Assembly: GCA_002110485.1 (NCBI GenBank)
Contig: MOWL01000001.1
Location: forward strand, 930,001-994,000
Length of the DNA: 64,000 nt
Source of the DNA: Emergomyces orientalis
Lineage: Eukaryota; Ascomycota; Eurotiomycetes; Onygenales; Ajellomycetaceae
Reading direction: 5' to 3'
Numbering within the stretch: position 1 is the first letter of the stretch; each line of letters begins with the position of its first letter. The notes below the pieces were generated by a model. That model saw only the letters and a list, made by a program, of their open reading frames with translations. It had not been told where the DNA came from and did not search any database. Positions 11,033 to 20,829 of this stretch are shown here, piece by piece. Both the position numbers and the translations under genes were made by a program.

Positions 11033-12784
11033 ATGATGTCGGTATTGCAATTCCCACGTCGGCTGTTAGGCCTTTTTATATTATGCCATCTTGCTATACT
11101 CTCATTAGCAGCAAATACGGCAGACTGGAGGTCCAGGTCGATATATCAGGTATTCACGGACAGATTCGCGAGGACTGATGGCTCAACATCAGCAGAATGT
11201 GACACCGAAAAGGGCTTCTTCTGTGGGGGAACCTGGAGAGGTATAATCAACAAATTGGACTATATTCAAGGCCTTGGGTTTGATGCTATCATGATATCGC
11301 CGGTCTCGAAGAATGTCGAAGGTCGAGTTAGTTATGGCGAAGCTTACCATGGATACTGGGTTACGGATCTATATCAATTGAATAACCATTTCGGGTCGCG
11401 CGAGGATCTTCTGGATCTGGGAAAGCAGCTGCATGACCGTGGCATGTATTTGATGGTTGATATCGTTATCAATAATATGGCGGAGATCACAAATGGTAGT
11501 GACCCCGCTACTGCGACCGATTACTCTGTTTTCAATCCATTTAACGACAAAAAATATTTCCACCCTTACTGCAAGATCGAAGACTACAATGATTACAAAC
11601 AGGCGCAAATGTGTTGGATGGGTGATGATATTGTTGCGCTTCCGGATCTTAACACGGAGTCCGAAGATGTCACAACGTTGATGGAGACCTGGCTCAAGGG
11701 CCTCATTGCCAACTACTCAATCGATGGCCTTCGGATAGATGCTGCCAAACACACGGGTACGGCCTACCTTGAGAGGGTTGCTAAGGCGTCTGGCGTTTTC
11801 GCTACAGGGGAGGTGTTTGAAGGCAATGTGACTGTCGCTTGCGATTATCAAAACTATATTCCCAGCGTACCGAATTACCCCGTTTACTTCGCCATGATTA
11901 AAGCTTTTACTGCTGGAAATATCAGTGCGTTAACAAACGAACTCTCCGCTGCAAAAGGGATCTGTAAGGATATCAGCACCCTTGCAAGCTTCTCAGAGAA
12001 TCATGACCTTCCACGATTTCCATCTTATACCAAGGATCTCTCCGTAAGTGCATGCATGCACCTCACTTCATCAACTCCCATATACGGGCCCCAATCCTTC
12101 CCCTCAAACATGAAAATTTGCTAATCCCTAACCCCTCCCCAGCTCGCCAAAAACGTTTTAACCTTCACAATCCTATCAGACGGGATCCCGCTCTATTACC
12201 AGGGACAAGAACAGCACTTCTCCGGCGCCGGCACCCCGGCAAACCGTGAAGCCCTCTGGACCTCAAACTACAACACCGACTCCCCCCTGTACAAACTAAC
12301 AGCAAGCCTCAACAAGATCCGCGCCCACGCCATCCGCGTCAATGCCGACTACCTCGTTTCCGAATCCCGCCCCATCTACACCGACGACAGCACCATCGTC
12401 ATGCGCAAGGGCGTCGAGGGCCATCAGGTCACGACCGTCTACTCCAACCAGGGCGAGAAAGGCGGCGATTACCGCCTCGACCTGCCCATTTCCTACACAC
12501 CTGGGACCATCATCACCGAAGTGCTGGAGTGTAAGAATTACACCGTTGATTCGCGGGGGACGCTTGGGGTTAATATGGGGCAAGGGTTGCCAAAGGTGTT
12601 TTTCCCTGCAGATGAGCTGCATGGGAGCGGGCTATGTGGGGCGATTAACTCGACTACTCAGGGCGGAAATGCGAAGGGGGGATCTACGGGTTTGAGACCT
12701 GGGGTTCTGGGGTTGGGGTTGGGAGGAATCTCGGTGGGTGTGTTTGTGGGTGCGTTGACGGCTGGGTTTGTCAGCTTGTTATGA
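11033..12784 (+). CDS. GPI-anchored GH13 alpha-amylase-like / alpha-glucanotransferase (AgtA/AmyD type)
   Basis: Two exons, 11033-12043 and 12143-12784, with a 99-nt intron (GTAAGT, branch GCTAAT, CAG) encode about 550 residues. A signal peptide (about 1-27) leads into a GH13 barrel with the nucleophile Asp236 in GLRIDAAKH, acid/base Glu260 in GEVF and the ENHD motif at 322-325. In region I (MVDIVINNM) the usual His of VANHM is Asn148, a change I recall as typical of the fungal GPI-anchored AgtA/AmyD group. The C-terminus has a Ser/Thr/Gly stretch and a hydrophobic tail (about 525-550) fitting a GPI signal. Enzymes of this type act on maltooligosaccharides or short alpha-glucans at the cell surface, and relatives affect alpha-1,3-glucan content of the wall. 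No alpha-glucan synthase lies in the window. Transferase rather than hydrolase activity is inference. Confidence 0.9.
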
Positions 12785-13604
12785 GATGTTCCATTTTTTT
12801 ATATATTTTTTTAAATTCCTTTTTCCCACGCCCGGCCCTGTTCTCGCTCACCTCGCGCGTATGTTATGGTGAGCAGATATCTATCCTCTATCCTCCGCCG
12901 GAAGGAAATAAAAATTCTTCGTATGTATGGCCGCTAGGTAAGGGGCCGGGCACATCGGCAGTGAAACGTATTATTAGATCCTTCTTTTTCCTGTAAACTA
13001 TGGTATATAATTGTGATGTAATTTTTAATTTGTATATCTATGATGTTTCTTCCACCTCCTTTATGCAAAAAAAAAAAAAAAAAAATTCATATTTTATTAT
13101 GTTAGGGATCATTGTCTCAGGAACTATCGGTGGTGTCAGGCGTGAAACCTATCTTATTCGTGAAGGTTGCACGGACTTGAACCATATTCCTATTGTCTAG
13201 GTGTTCTAAAATACATGATTCTACAAATGCAGTAAAAGGGAAAACGAAAGTAGTTATGTACATGAAGTAATTTCTTCTTCCACTGTTCTTAGTTTGTTTA
13301 TCTTTATATTTTTCTTTGAAAATAGTCTGATGGGAGATTTTTCTTTTTTCCAGATTGCCTTTGGGTTTTGAAAAGAAGACAAAAGCCAAGGGAAAAACCA
13401 GTATCGCAAATTCGAAATGCTTGCGCTCCGCATTAAAAAGTCAATATGGGGTCTTTCTCTTTGAAGTTTCATTGTGTAAGCATTTCCGTCATGTATGTAT
13501 AGATGGAGTCTCAAAAACTTCCACTTCTCTATCGCCCCAAACTGGGGAATTCCTCGTACAACCGGCCCCCCAGGACCAATCGACTAGTCTTCAAAACCAA
13601 GCTT
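12785..13604. other. Intergenic, 3' ends of two convergent genes
   Basis: The 3' flanks of the amylase gene (+) and the TMBIM5-like gene (-) meet here. An 18-nt A-run lies at about 13067-13084. Open frames in this stretch are AT-rich and look non-coding. Confidence 0.6.
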
Positions 13605-14722
13605 CTATTTCCGGTTATTACCCCTCATACCCAGAATCTGCACCATCCGAATGAAAATATTCAGGAAATCCAGCTCGAGGCTGATGCTCTCATTAACCAC
13701 GTCCTTCTTAATCAGTCCCCGCTCCGCCATGCGGGAATGGTGCAAGATCTTCTGGATATCATAGAGCGTGAAGCCTCCAAAGACTGCGAGGCCGCCGTAT
13801 AGCCAGATGCGCTCAGACCATACGAGTGTTCGGGCCGCTGTGGCTGGGAGGACGAGAGGTGCGAGACCGGACATGGCCACGACGGCAACACCGGCAAGCA
13901 AGGGACCTCCGAGATAGAGATATTTCTCCTGCTTGGCGGTTGCGCCGACGAAGGCGATGGAGCCCATCATGCCAACTGTGTAGAGACCGGCGCGGGCGAG
14001 GAGGGCGGGGGACATAAACATTAGCGGGGAGAGAACGGCGGCTTGGGTTAGGTTGAAAGCGCCCCACAGTGCGTATTTCTGGACATAGCTATTTGAAGAT
14101 GTCAGTTTCCCGTTGAAAAAGAAAGGAGGGGGTGGATGGAGAATCAGAAGGCGGGGGAAGAGATAGATTCATTTCCTACTTACTTTTCAGGAGAGGTGTA
14201 AAATGTTCCATACATGGTCCCGATGCTAGCTACCAAACTCAGCCCGACTACCGCCCATGGATTCGTGGCCATCAGCCTGTACGACCAGCCAGATGTGTGT
14301 AGAGCACGTGCTGCAATGCCGATGATTCCGATACCAAGGCCAGTGTGCATGAAGGTTTGATTTAGATATTGCCGCTCAAAGAGAGGCATGGCGCCATCTT
14401 CTCTCGTTTCGCGGTTGAAGATCATGTTTGTTGCAACGATGGTGCCTCCCACGATAGCGGCACCGTAGAGCAGCTTTTGCGTCATGTTTCCTGACGTTCG
14501 TGCTTCGGGGTAGGATATTTGTCGGTATGTTCGGCGGAAGGCATTTTGGTATGTCTGGCGAAATCCGGCGAAGGTGGAAGTGCGCTTCGGAGTTGAGGAG
14601 GAAGAGGATGATCGTTGTTTGAATGGGGAGCTGTGGATGGATCGAACGGTTGTGTTTGATGGTTTTGGTATTTGTTTGAGTGCCGTAGAGACGGCGAACG
14701 GCCGGCGGAGAACGAAAGCCAT
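13605..14722 (-). CDS. Mitochondrial Bax-inhibitor-1 family protein (GHITM/TMBIM5 type)
   Basis: Exons 14722-14184 and 14088-13605 with a 95-nt intron (GTAAGT..TAG) encode about 340 residues. The first 70 residues are rich in Arg, Ser and Thr with few acids, as in a mitochondrial presequence. They are followed by a series of six to eight membrane segments with the TMBIM-family strings NLTQAAVLSPL, FMSPALLARAGLYTVG and GGFTLYDIQKILHHSRM. The join TSPEN-YVQKYALWGAFN across the intron is in register with this family. Animal TMBIM5 sits in the inner mitochondrial membrane and is linked to cristae structure and cation exchange. A role here would be analogous but is inferred. The start ATG is 126 bp from the LTR of the copia element, so its upstream region has been displaced. 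Confidence 0.88.
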
Positions 14723-14843
14723 GGCTAGCAGGGAGATCGGGAGGTGTATAGATTGATAGATATGATAGATGTAGGATGATAGTGGAAAAGACCTTTGATA
14801 TACTGGCAAAGACTGGGATGCTGACAGATCACGGGATCCAGAA

Positions 14844-14848
14844 TATTC
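14844..14848 (+). repeat. Target-site duplication (TATTC), left copy
   Basis: TATTC directly abuts the outer end of the left LTR and is repeated at 19826-19830 outside the right LTR. A 5-bp duplication is the normal size for Ty1/copia integrase. Confidence 0.85.
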
Positions 14849-14950
14849 TCATAGAGTGCATCAAGCCTATCATATTGAACTACCTAACTAGCTAAAATAT
14901 ATATGTGTGTGTGGGGCATGTGACCCGGGTAGCCCTAGTATCACCTAACA
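14849..14950 (-). repeat. Copia LTR, element 3' copy
   Basis: About 102 nt, matching the copy at 19722-19825 as far as I can read it. In element orientation it begins TGTTAGG and ends CTCTATGA. It contains a TATA-like tatatat and a GT-dinucleotide stretch. A run of seven G on the element strand (14951-14957) adjoins it on the inside and would serve as the polypurine tract. The near identity of both LTRs points to a recent insertion. Confidence 0.88.
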
Positions 14951-15050
14951 CCCCCCCATGCTAGGGCGCCCCAGGAGCACGCACACAGGCCACGCCATAG
15001 GCATCAAAAATCAAAATAGCAGCTAAGTACAAAACTTTTAGTTAAATCCA

Positions 15051-18000
15051 TTAAGCAGATCCCCCCGAACCAATCAAGCCAAGATTAGCCACAAAAGCAT
15101 TGAATGCGGGCCTAGGCAGCGCCTTCGTAAAACCATCCGCCTTATTCTCCGTTGAGCTGACGTGCCGAATAAGGAGCTCCTTTTTAGCCACTAGATCGCG
15201 TAATATATGGTAGCGGACTTCAATATGCCTCGAGCGCTTAGTTAAAGACTCGCCGTTAGCTAGATCAATGGCACCTTTATTATCAATATGCAGATTATTG
15301 GAAAGAACATAGCCATCCGCATTCTCAAGCAGTCCCGCATCATGCAGCATATCTTTAAGCCAAATCAGCTCGCACGCAGCTTCGCTAGCAGCAATATACT
15401 CAGCTTCAGTTGTGGACTTCGCCGTAGAGATCTGCCGCTGCGAACGCCATGATACGGGAGCTCCATTGATCATTATAATATAGCCCGTAGTCGATTTATA
15501 TTGGGGGTCTGCACCCGCCCAATCTGAATCCGCGTAGGCCATGGGAGCCAGCCCTTCGTCCCCTATATTCCTCTTATACAGAATGCCCGTAGTCCTAGTC
15601 TTCTTCATATAGCGGAGAACATGCTTCAAAGCAGCCCAGCACTCCTTATTTGGGCGAGAATTGAATCGCGATAAATAATTTACCGCGAACATTATATCCG
15701 GTCTGGTGCTTGTAACCAGATATTGAAGAGACCCAAGCCCTTGACGATATCGCGTAGCCGTAAAATCATCATCAAGGCCCTTATCCTCATCCGGCGAGAA
15801 CTGGAGCTTTGTGCCAGCATTCATGGGGGTTGGTGCCGGATTGATTGCAGTCATGCCAAAATCATCAAGGATCTCATCAATATAGCGTGTTTGCGTGACC
15901 AGTAAATCACCATTACGGCCCGCAATTTCCATACCTAAGTATGGCTTATCATCGTCGATTCTTTTGGTGTCAAAACGCTTCGCAATCTCATCGAGAACCC
16001 AGTCAATATCATGCTCATTGGGCCCCGTAACGCGGCAGTCATCAACGTGCAGCGTCAAATACACCTTACGGATGGGGTGATATAGGAATCCGCCGTCATA
16101 CGGTGATATGCGGAAACCAATCGAAGTGAGATGCTCAGTGGCAAGAAAATACCACGTCCTCGCAGCTTGCTTCAGCCCATACAGGCTCTGGCGAACCAGG
16201 CCAACTAGATTGCCCCTGCCATGTTTTATGCCCGTCGGGAGCTGCATATAGATCATTTCTTCCTGTGGCAGCACGCCATTAAGGAATGCAGACACGTAAT
16301 CAATTGCCTTCGATTTCCATCCCCTAGCCGTAGAGATCGCGAATAGGCTTCTGGTTGTAGGACCAGAGACAACGGCAGCGTAAGACTTCGTATAATGGAC
16401 TCCTCGCTGCTGAAGGAATCCGCGAACCACCCATCGTGCGCGAAAGCGGATGGTTTCTCCCTTATTATTTAATTTGCGGTCATATACCCATTTACCCGTA
16501 AGAACATCCATATCCGGGGACCGCTCAGTAATAACATATGTTTTCTTTTGATTGAACATATCGACCTCCTTCCTCATTGCTTCGAGCCAATGATGCCAAT
16601 CAGGGCTCCGTCGAGCCTCCGCTAAGGTCGTGGGACGGTCCGTAAGGGTACTAAGCACGGGTTCATCACCATTATCATTAGCAAGCTCGTCAGACTCATT
16701 AAGGAGATCAACATCACTGTTTATAAGATAGGTAGGCTCAATGGCCTCCTCCAGATCCCCATTGACAAGCATCTTCATGATGTGCGGCCGCTCCCTTGCC
16801 AGGCGCCGCAGGAGACAGTGCTGCCATCCATCCGCAGGATTCAAAACATCGAGCTCATCCGGTATGTTATTTGGCTCATGAGGAGCCGGAAGAGCGGCAT
16901 TAATGAATGACACGTCCTCCACGAGAGCTTCATCAAAAACCACATCTCGTGCTATCTCCAACCTGCGTGCATCAGGGTCCCATATGCGAACTTGATGAAG
17001 GCCCTGATAACCCACAAAGATCCATTCTTTCCCATCCGTTCTATCCGCAAGCTTATTAGTAACTCGCAGATCCTTCTTGTAGACCTTGCAGCCCCATCTA
17101 TGCAGCCAATTCGCCGTGGGCTGCACCCCCATCCATGCTTCAAAGGGGGTCAGCGGAGACCCCTCCTTGCACCCGTAAAGCTTCGTAGAGGTGGGAGACA
17201 TATTGATCAACATAACGGCAGCCTGCATGGCCTCACCCCATAGGTCCCTAGGCTGCCCGCTATCGAATAGCAAGCTCCTAGTTCTTTCGATTATTATGCG
17301 GTTCGCACGTTCCGCTGGACCATTTGATTGTGGGGTATATGGCGTAGTCGTCTCATAGGCAATGCCTCGCTGTTTACAAAAAGCTTTTAATTCATCGCTC
17401 TTGAATTCTCCACCACCATCCCAGTGCAAGGAGCCCACGCATCGCTGCGCAGTGGTCTCAATCATTGTTATAAAATCCCGTAGTTTCGCGGTTGCTTCAC
17501 CCTTGGTGGCCATTAAAATGGCCCACCGATATCTCGTGGCATCGTCCGTAATACTCATCCAATAATCAGCCCCCCCATACGTGGGAACGCCATCCTCATT
17601 GAATAAGGTACGCCCACCGCCCGCAAGATCAATAAATAATCGTGCAGCAGGCTTCACTTTTCTAATCATGGGCTCAAAAGCAGGACGAGCCATCTTAGCC
17701 TGCACGCAGGTTTTACAAAAAGGCAGAGCCTTGGAGCCTTTAATCCTCATCCCCATGCGCGGATCCGCGGCCATCTTCGCTATATCCATGTGGTTAAGAT
17801 GACCCAGCTTCAAATGCCATTGCAGCATCGTGAGCTCTACTGGTTTTATATTCATTGATGGCAGAGCCAATAGCGAGTCATCCACAGCATTTACGGGCCG
17901 AAAATCACCATTAGGCATGGCGAATTGAATCAAATCTCGGATTTGCGGAGGCTTTTCAATGACATAGATATCTTTCTCATTCAAAACAGCAGTGAAGCTG

Positions 18001-19649
18001 ACCATTCGATCGGGAGAGGTCATAATAATCGAGTGAGCTTCTCCATATGCCAATTGCTTGAACGTATAGCCCTTGCGGACTAATTTGCCAAAGCTCACGA
18101 TATTTGCTTCTAATTCGGGGGCAAATCGCACACCTTCCAGGCACACATCCGCCCCATCAACCGCCAGTTCAACCGTACCAACGGCCGCAGCTGGAACAAT
18201 GGTCCCATCCGCCATTTTCAATTTAACATTGGAGCTCATTGAATGGCATTTAACAAGCTCCTTGCGTGGTGTTGCGTGAGCGCCAGACCCCGAGTCCAGA
18301 ACCCACTCATCCGCAATATCATCATCACGGACGATTTCACGAGCATGGAACACCTTCTCAACCGTACTGTGTACAGGAGCAGAGCCGTCATCGGGGCTCT
18401 TGGAAGAATCCTCATTATTGGCCTTCTTCTTATCCTTCTTGGTGCCACCACGCCTTTTTCCATTAGAATAACCTGACGGACGCTTCTCTGGGTGCTTTTT
18501 CCAACAGCTCTCCTCATTATGGCCCACAATCCCGCAATGTGAGCATTTTGGCCTGCCTGATGCAGATGGAGCAGGGCTCTCACCCGCATCATCCATACTG
18601 CTCGCATTATTTACGGGCGCCTTTGTGTTCTTTGAAGAAGAGGAACTGCCGCCAGAGGGCAATCGAAGCAGAATATCACGGCATAGACCCACAAAATCAT
18701 CCTCCAGGAGAGTATCTTCACCACTCTTTTCAATATCATCCATCCTATTTCGTATGAGATTGGCCCATCTACTGTGAATCCCCGCAAGCAATCGATCAAA
18801 GAAGACGGAATCCGGCATATAAAAATCTAATCGCTTATATTCAGTTCGTACGGCTAAGAGACGCTCAATAAACGCACGATCCGACCCGCAAGACTCAGCC
18901 GTCATACCCAGGAACTCATTGAAAAGACGAAACCGGCGAACTACGCGGCGTTCAGCGAAGTTCTCCTCTACTATGGACCACAGCATATAGGCAGACAATT
19001 GATTCTCCTTCGGTATAGTAAAATGAGTTCTAGCCTGTGCGGAAATCGCTGACCACATATAATTACGCAGCCAGCTATTCCGCTCCCTCCAGAGCTTCGC
19101 AACGTCCTCACTGACCCCCTCAGGCGGGGCCAGCTCCTTATTTAACAAAATATCATCTGTTTCTGAATCCTTCGCCGCGAGAAGAACCTCATCCCTCCAC
19201 ATGGGATAGTTCATGGAGCCCAGCAGCAGAACTGGCTTTTCAAGAAGCTTAACTGTAAGTCGAAACTCCTTAATGGCCTTCAAATAAGCCGTCATATTGG
19301 CGCCTGCGAGCTCCCCCGCACCAGCACCAGCCTTAATCCGCGCTGTTTCATTCTCCAACCTCGCAATCTCCAACCTCGCCCGGGTCTCAGCGCTCAAGGA
19401 GTCATCATGCTCAACCTGAGCCTCCTGGGTGGGTTCATCGCGATCTGAGCCCGTATCCGACATATCCGACATTGGATCTTCGAAATCAGCACTTGACTCC
19501 TCCGAAGGAGCTCTTGCGGGCAATTTACGGGCTGTAATGGGGGTTGGAAAGGGCTCGTTTTCAATATTCTCCGGCGTACGTTCCGCTCGCCTAGTCGGCT
19601 TATTTTCCCTCGTAAGATCAGGACTGTTGCCTGACCGTAAGTTCACCAT
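15051..19649 (-). CDS. Copia Gag-Pol polyprotein
   Basis: A single frame of about 1532 codons from the ATG at 19649. Gag fills roughly residues 1-360. A CCHC zinc knuckle (CSHCGIVGHNEESC, about 369) follows, then the aspartic protease (VLDSGSGAHATP, about 449-460). The integrase has a zinc-binding HHCC near 612-648 (WHLKLGHLNH, CKTCVQAK) and catalytic acids in LFIDLAGG, LHWDGGGEF and SNGPAERANR. The reverse transcriptase includes YGLKQAARTWY and LTLHVDDCRVTG (about 1198-1209), where the usual YVDD reads HVDD with both aspartates kept. RNase H begins at AYADSDWAG (about 1371) and has STTEAEYIAASEA. Gag and Pol are in one frame with no shift or stop, so their ratio must be set some other way. 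No internal break was found. Confidence 0.95.
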   Translation of the reverse strand: MVNLRSGNSPDLTRENKPTRRAERTPENIENEPFPTPITARKLPARAPSEESSADFEDPMSDMSDTGSDRDEPTQEAQVEHDDSLSAETRARLEIARLENETARIKAGAGAGELAGANMTAYLKAIKEFRLTVKLLEKPVLLLGSMNYPMWRDEVLLAAKDSETDDILLNKELAPPEGVSEDVAKLWRERNSWLRNYMWSAISAQARTHFTIPKENQLSAYMLWSIVEENFAERRVVRRFRLFNEFLGMTAESCGSDRAFIERLLAVRTEYKRLDFYMPDSVFFDRLLAGIHSRWANLIRNRMDDIEKSGEDTLLEDDFVGLCRDILLRLPSGGSSSSSKNTKAPVNNASSMDDAGESPAPSASGRPKCSHCGIVGHNEESCWKKHPEKRPSGYSNGKRRGGTKKDKKKANNEDSSKSPDDGSAPVHSTVEKVFHAREIVRDDDIADEWVLDSGSGAHATPRKELVKCHSMSSNVKLKMADGTIVPAAAVGTVELAVDGADVCLEGVRFAPELEANIVSFGKLVRKGYTFKQLAYGEAHSIIMTSPDRMVSFTAVLNEKDIYVIEKPPQIRDLIQFAMPNGDFRPVNAVDDSLLALPSMNIKPVELTMLQWHLKLGHLNHMDIAKMAADPRMGMRIKGSKALPFCKTCVQAKMARPAFEPMIRKVKPAARLFIDLAGGGRTLFNEDGVPTYGGADYWMSITDDATRYRWAILMATKGEATAKLRDFITMIETTAQRCVGSLHWDGGGEFKSDELKAFCKQRGIAYETTTPYTPQSNGPAERANRIIIERTRSLLFDSGQPRDLWGEAMQAAVMLINMSPTSTKLYGCKEGSPLTPFEAWMGVQPTANWLHRWGCKVYKKDLRVTNKLADRTDGKEWIFVGYQGLHQVRIWDPDARRLEIARDVVFDEALVEDVSFINAALPAPHEPNNIPDELDVLNPADGWQHCLLRRLARERPHIMKMLVNGDLEEAIEPTYLINSDVDLLNESDELANDNGDEPVLSTLTDRPTTLAEARRSPDWHHWLEAMRKEVDMFNQKKTYVITERSPDMDVLTGKWVYDRKLNNKGETIRFRARWVVRGFLQQRGVHYTKSYAAVVSGPTTRSLFAISTARGWKSKAIDYVSAFLNGVLPQEEMIYMQLPTGIKHGRGNLVGLVRQSLYGLKQAARTWYFLATEHLTSIGFRISPYDGGFLYHPIRKVYLTLHVDDCRVTGPNEHDIDWVLDEIAKRFDTKRIDDDKPYLGMEIAGRNGDLLVTQTRYIDEILDDFGMTAINPAPTPMNAGTKLQFSPDEDKGLDDDFTATRYRQGLGSLQYLVTSTRPDIMFAVNYLSRFNSRPNKECWAALKHVLRYMKKTRTTGILYKRNIGDEGLAPMAYADSDWAGADPQYKSTTGYIIMINGAPVSWRSQRQISTAKSTTEAEYIAASEAACELIWLKDMLHDAGLLENADGYVLSNNLHIDNKGAIDLANGESLTKRSRHIEVRYHILRDLVAKKELLIRHVSSTENKADGFTKALPRPAFNAFVANLGLIGSGGSA

Positions 19650-19711
19650 GAGAGGCAAGAACTAGCTGTATAAGAGAAATAGATAGCAGTAACGCAGCGT
19701 ATTAAACAGAG

Positions 19712-19721
19712 GGCCTCATAA
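19712..19721 (-). other. Probable primer-binding site of the copia element
   Basis: Immediately inside the 5' LTR, the element strand reads GGTTATGAGG. Its complement, cctcataacc, matches 9 nt of the anticodon loop region of initiator-Met tRNA (CTCATAACC), not a tRNA 3' end. Drosophila copia is known to prime from a cleaved half of tRNA-iMet at this region, so half-tRNA priming is a reasonable inference. Confidence 0.6.
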
Positions 19722-19825
19722 CCTCATAGAGTGCATCAAGCCTATCATATTGAACTACCTAACTAGCTAAAATATATATGTGTGTGTGGGGCATGTGACC
19801 CGGGTAGCCCTAGTATCACCTAACA
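19722..19825 (-). repeat. Copia LTR, element 5' copy
   Basis: Second LTR, matching 14849-14950 over its full length, apart from a possible 1-2 nt length difference that I cannot settle by eye. It would carry the element promoter, reading leftwards into gag-pol. It lies 237 bp from the CGI121 start codon on the opposite strand. Confidence 0.88.
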
Positions 19826-19830
19826 TATTC
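19826..19830 (+). repeat. Target-site duplication (TATTC), right copy
   Basis: Matches 14844-14848 and directly follows the right LTR terminus CCTAACA. Confidence 0.85.
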
Positions 19831-20062
19831 CAGAAATGATGTAATCATCACGTGATATAAAACTGAGCGTCATCATTCGGAGCAGAAATGAATTGGTAGA
19901 CTCTGCGATGAGCTTGAGGAAGATTGGGTCTGCTTCGGGATTCATATTTTAAATTTATAAATTAAGATAATATTAGAGATCAAGCAGTTTGGCTTTAGTC
20001 ATCTCTACCAGCAGTTTTCCCCTTGAATGTGAGACACGAGTTTATATCGCCATCCTTAAAAC

Positions 20063-20829
20063 ATGTCGCTAGTCAAAACGATCCAGCTTTCCCATATTCC
20101 CTCGAATTGCCCAGTGCATGTCGCGTTATATCGAGATCTCCAAAATGCATCGTTCCTAAGGGAGCAACTTCTTTCTGGAAATACTGAATTCGAATATGCC
20201 TTCATCGATGCTGCAATGGTGCGATTATTGTCAACTGTTATTGCTACATTGAATGCCCTGCAAGGGAGGGGCATTTTTTTTATGGTTTAAATTCTAACCA
20301 AAGACTGGCAGATACTCTCCACCACCCACCTACTTGCGGCTGTGTTTAGAGCAGTAAATGACCACCAAAATAGTCGACTGAAGTCGAAGAATGTTCATTC
20401 TGAAATAGTATATTCTCTCAGCGCTAACAATAATGTCTGTGCTACATTTCCATCTTGTTCGGATGGGTATTACTGACAGCTCAGTAGATTGCGGAATCAT
20501 TTCGCAAATTTGGGTTGACCGATGCCACCACGGACTTACTAGTGGTCAAAGTTTCCACCTCACCGGAGGTGACACATGAGTCGGTAGCTCAACATCTGGG
20601 CAAAGTCATCGAAGGAGTCTCACTTAATTTCGATAATGAGAACCTCCATTTAGTATCGGATCTTAGTAAGATTAAAAAGGCATATAAGTTGGGTTCCGGG
20701 AATATGAAATCGAACCCGAAAGCCGAAGCAGTCAAGCCTGGCCTGAATGACTCCAATAAGTCAGTGGGGATCGAAACGAGAGATTTCGAAAGAACCGTTC
20801 TTGGCCTCATGGCTTTGAGAGGCTCATGA
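20063..20829 (+). CDS. CGI121: KEOPS/EKC complex subunit Cgi121 (TPRKB homologue)
   Basis: Three exons, 20063-20218, 20312-20434 and 20488-20829, encode about 206 residues. The introns are 93 nt (branch CTAACC) and 53 nt, with donors GTGCGA and GTCTGT, both weak but forced by frame. The KEOPS complex adds threonylcarbamoyl to A37 of ANN-decoding tRNAs and affects telomeres and transcription. Cgi121 binds Bud32 and the tRNA CCA end. Family features are the start MSLVKTIQLSHIP, the string FIDAAM at the first splice, HLLAAVFRAVND, the EIVYSLSANNNIAESFRKFG join across intron 2 and VVKVSTSP. The fit of both joins to the family supports the model. A retrotransposon LTR lies 237 bp upstream. SLX4 follows on the same strand 844 bp downstream. 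Confidence 0.9.

Larger units (their letters stand above)
14849..19825 (-). mobile_element. Complete Ty1/copia LTR retrotransposon, about 5.0 kb
   Basis: The element has two short matching LTRs of about 102 nt (14849-14950 and 19722-19825) and a TATTC target duplication on both flanks. A polypurine run lies inside the 3' LTR and a probable primer site inside the 5' LTR (19712-19721). One uninterrupted gag-pol frame fills the interior. The order protease, integrase, reverse transcriptase, RNase H identifies the copia superfamily. All parts needed for movement seem intact, so it may be active or only recently silent. It lies between the TMBIM5-like gene and CGI121. Their start codons would be about 360 bp apart without it. 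Confidence 0.93.

Noticed and set aside
13605..14809. Two separate small minus-strand genes
   Set aside because: They join across a GTAAGT..TAG intron into one TMBIM5-type protein with continuous family motifs.
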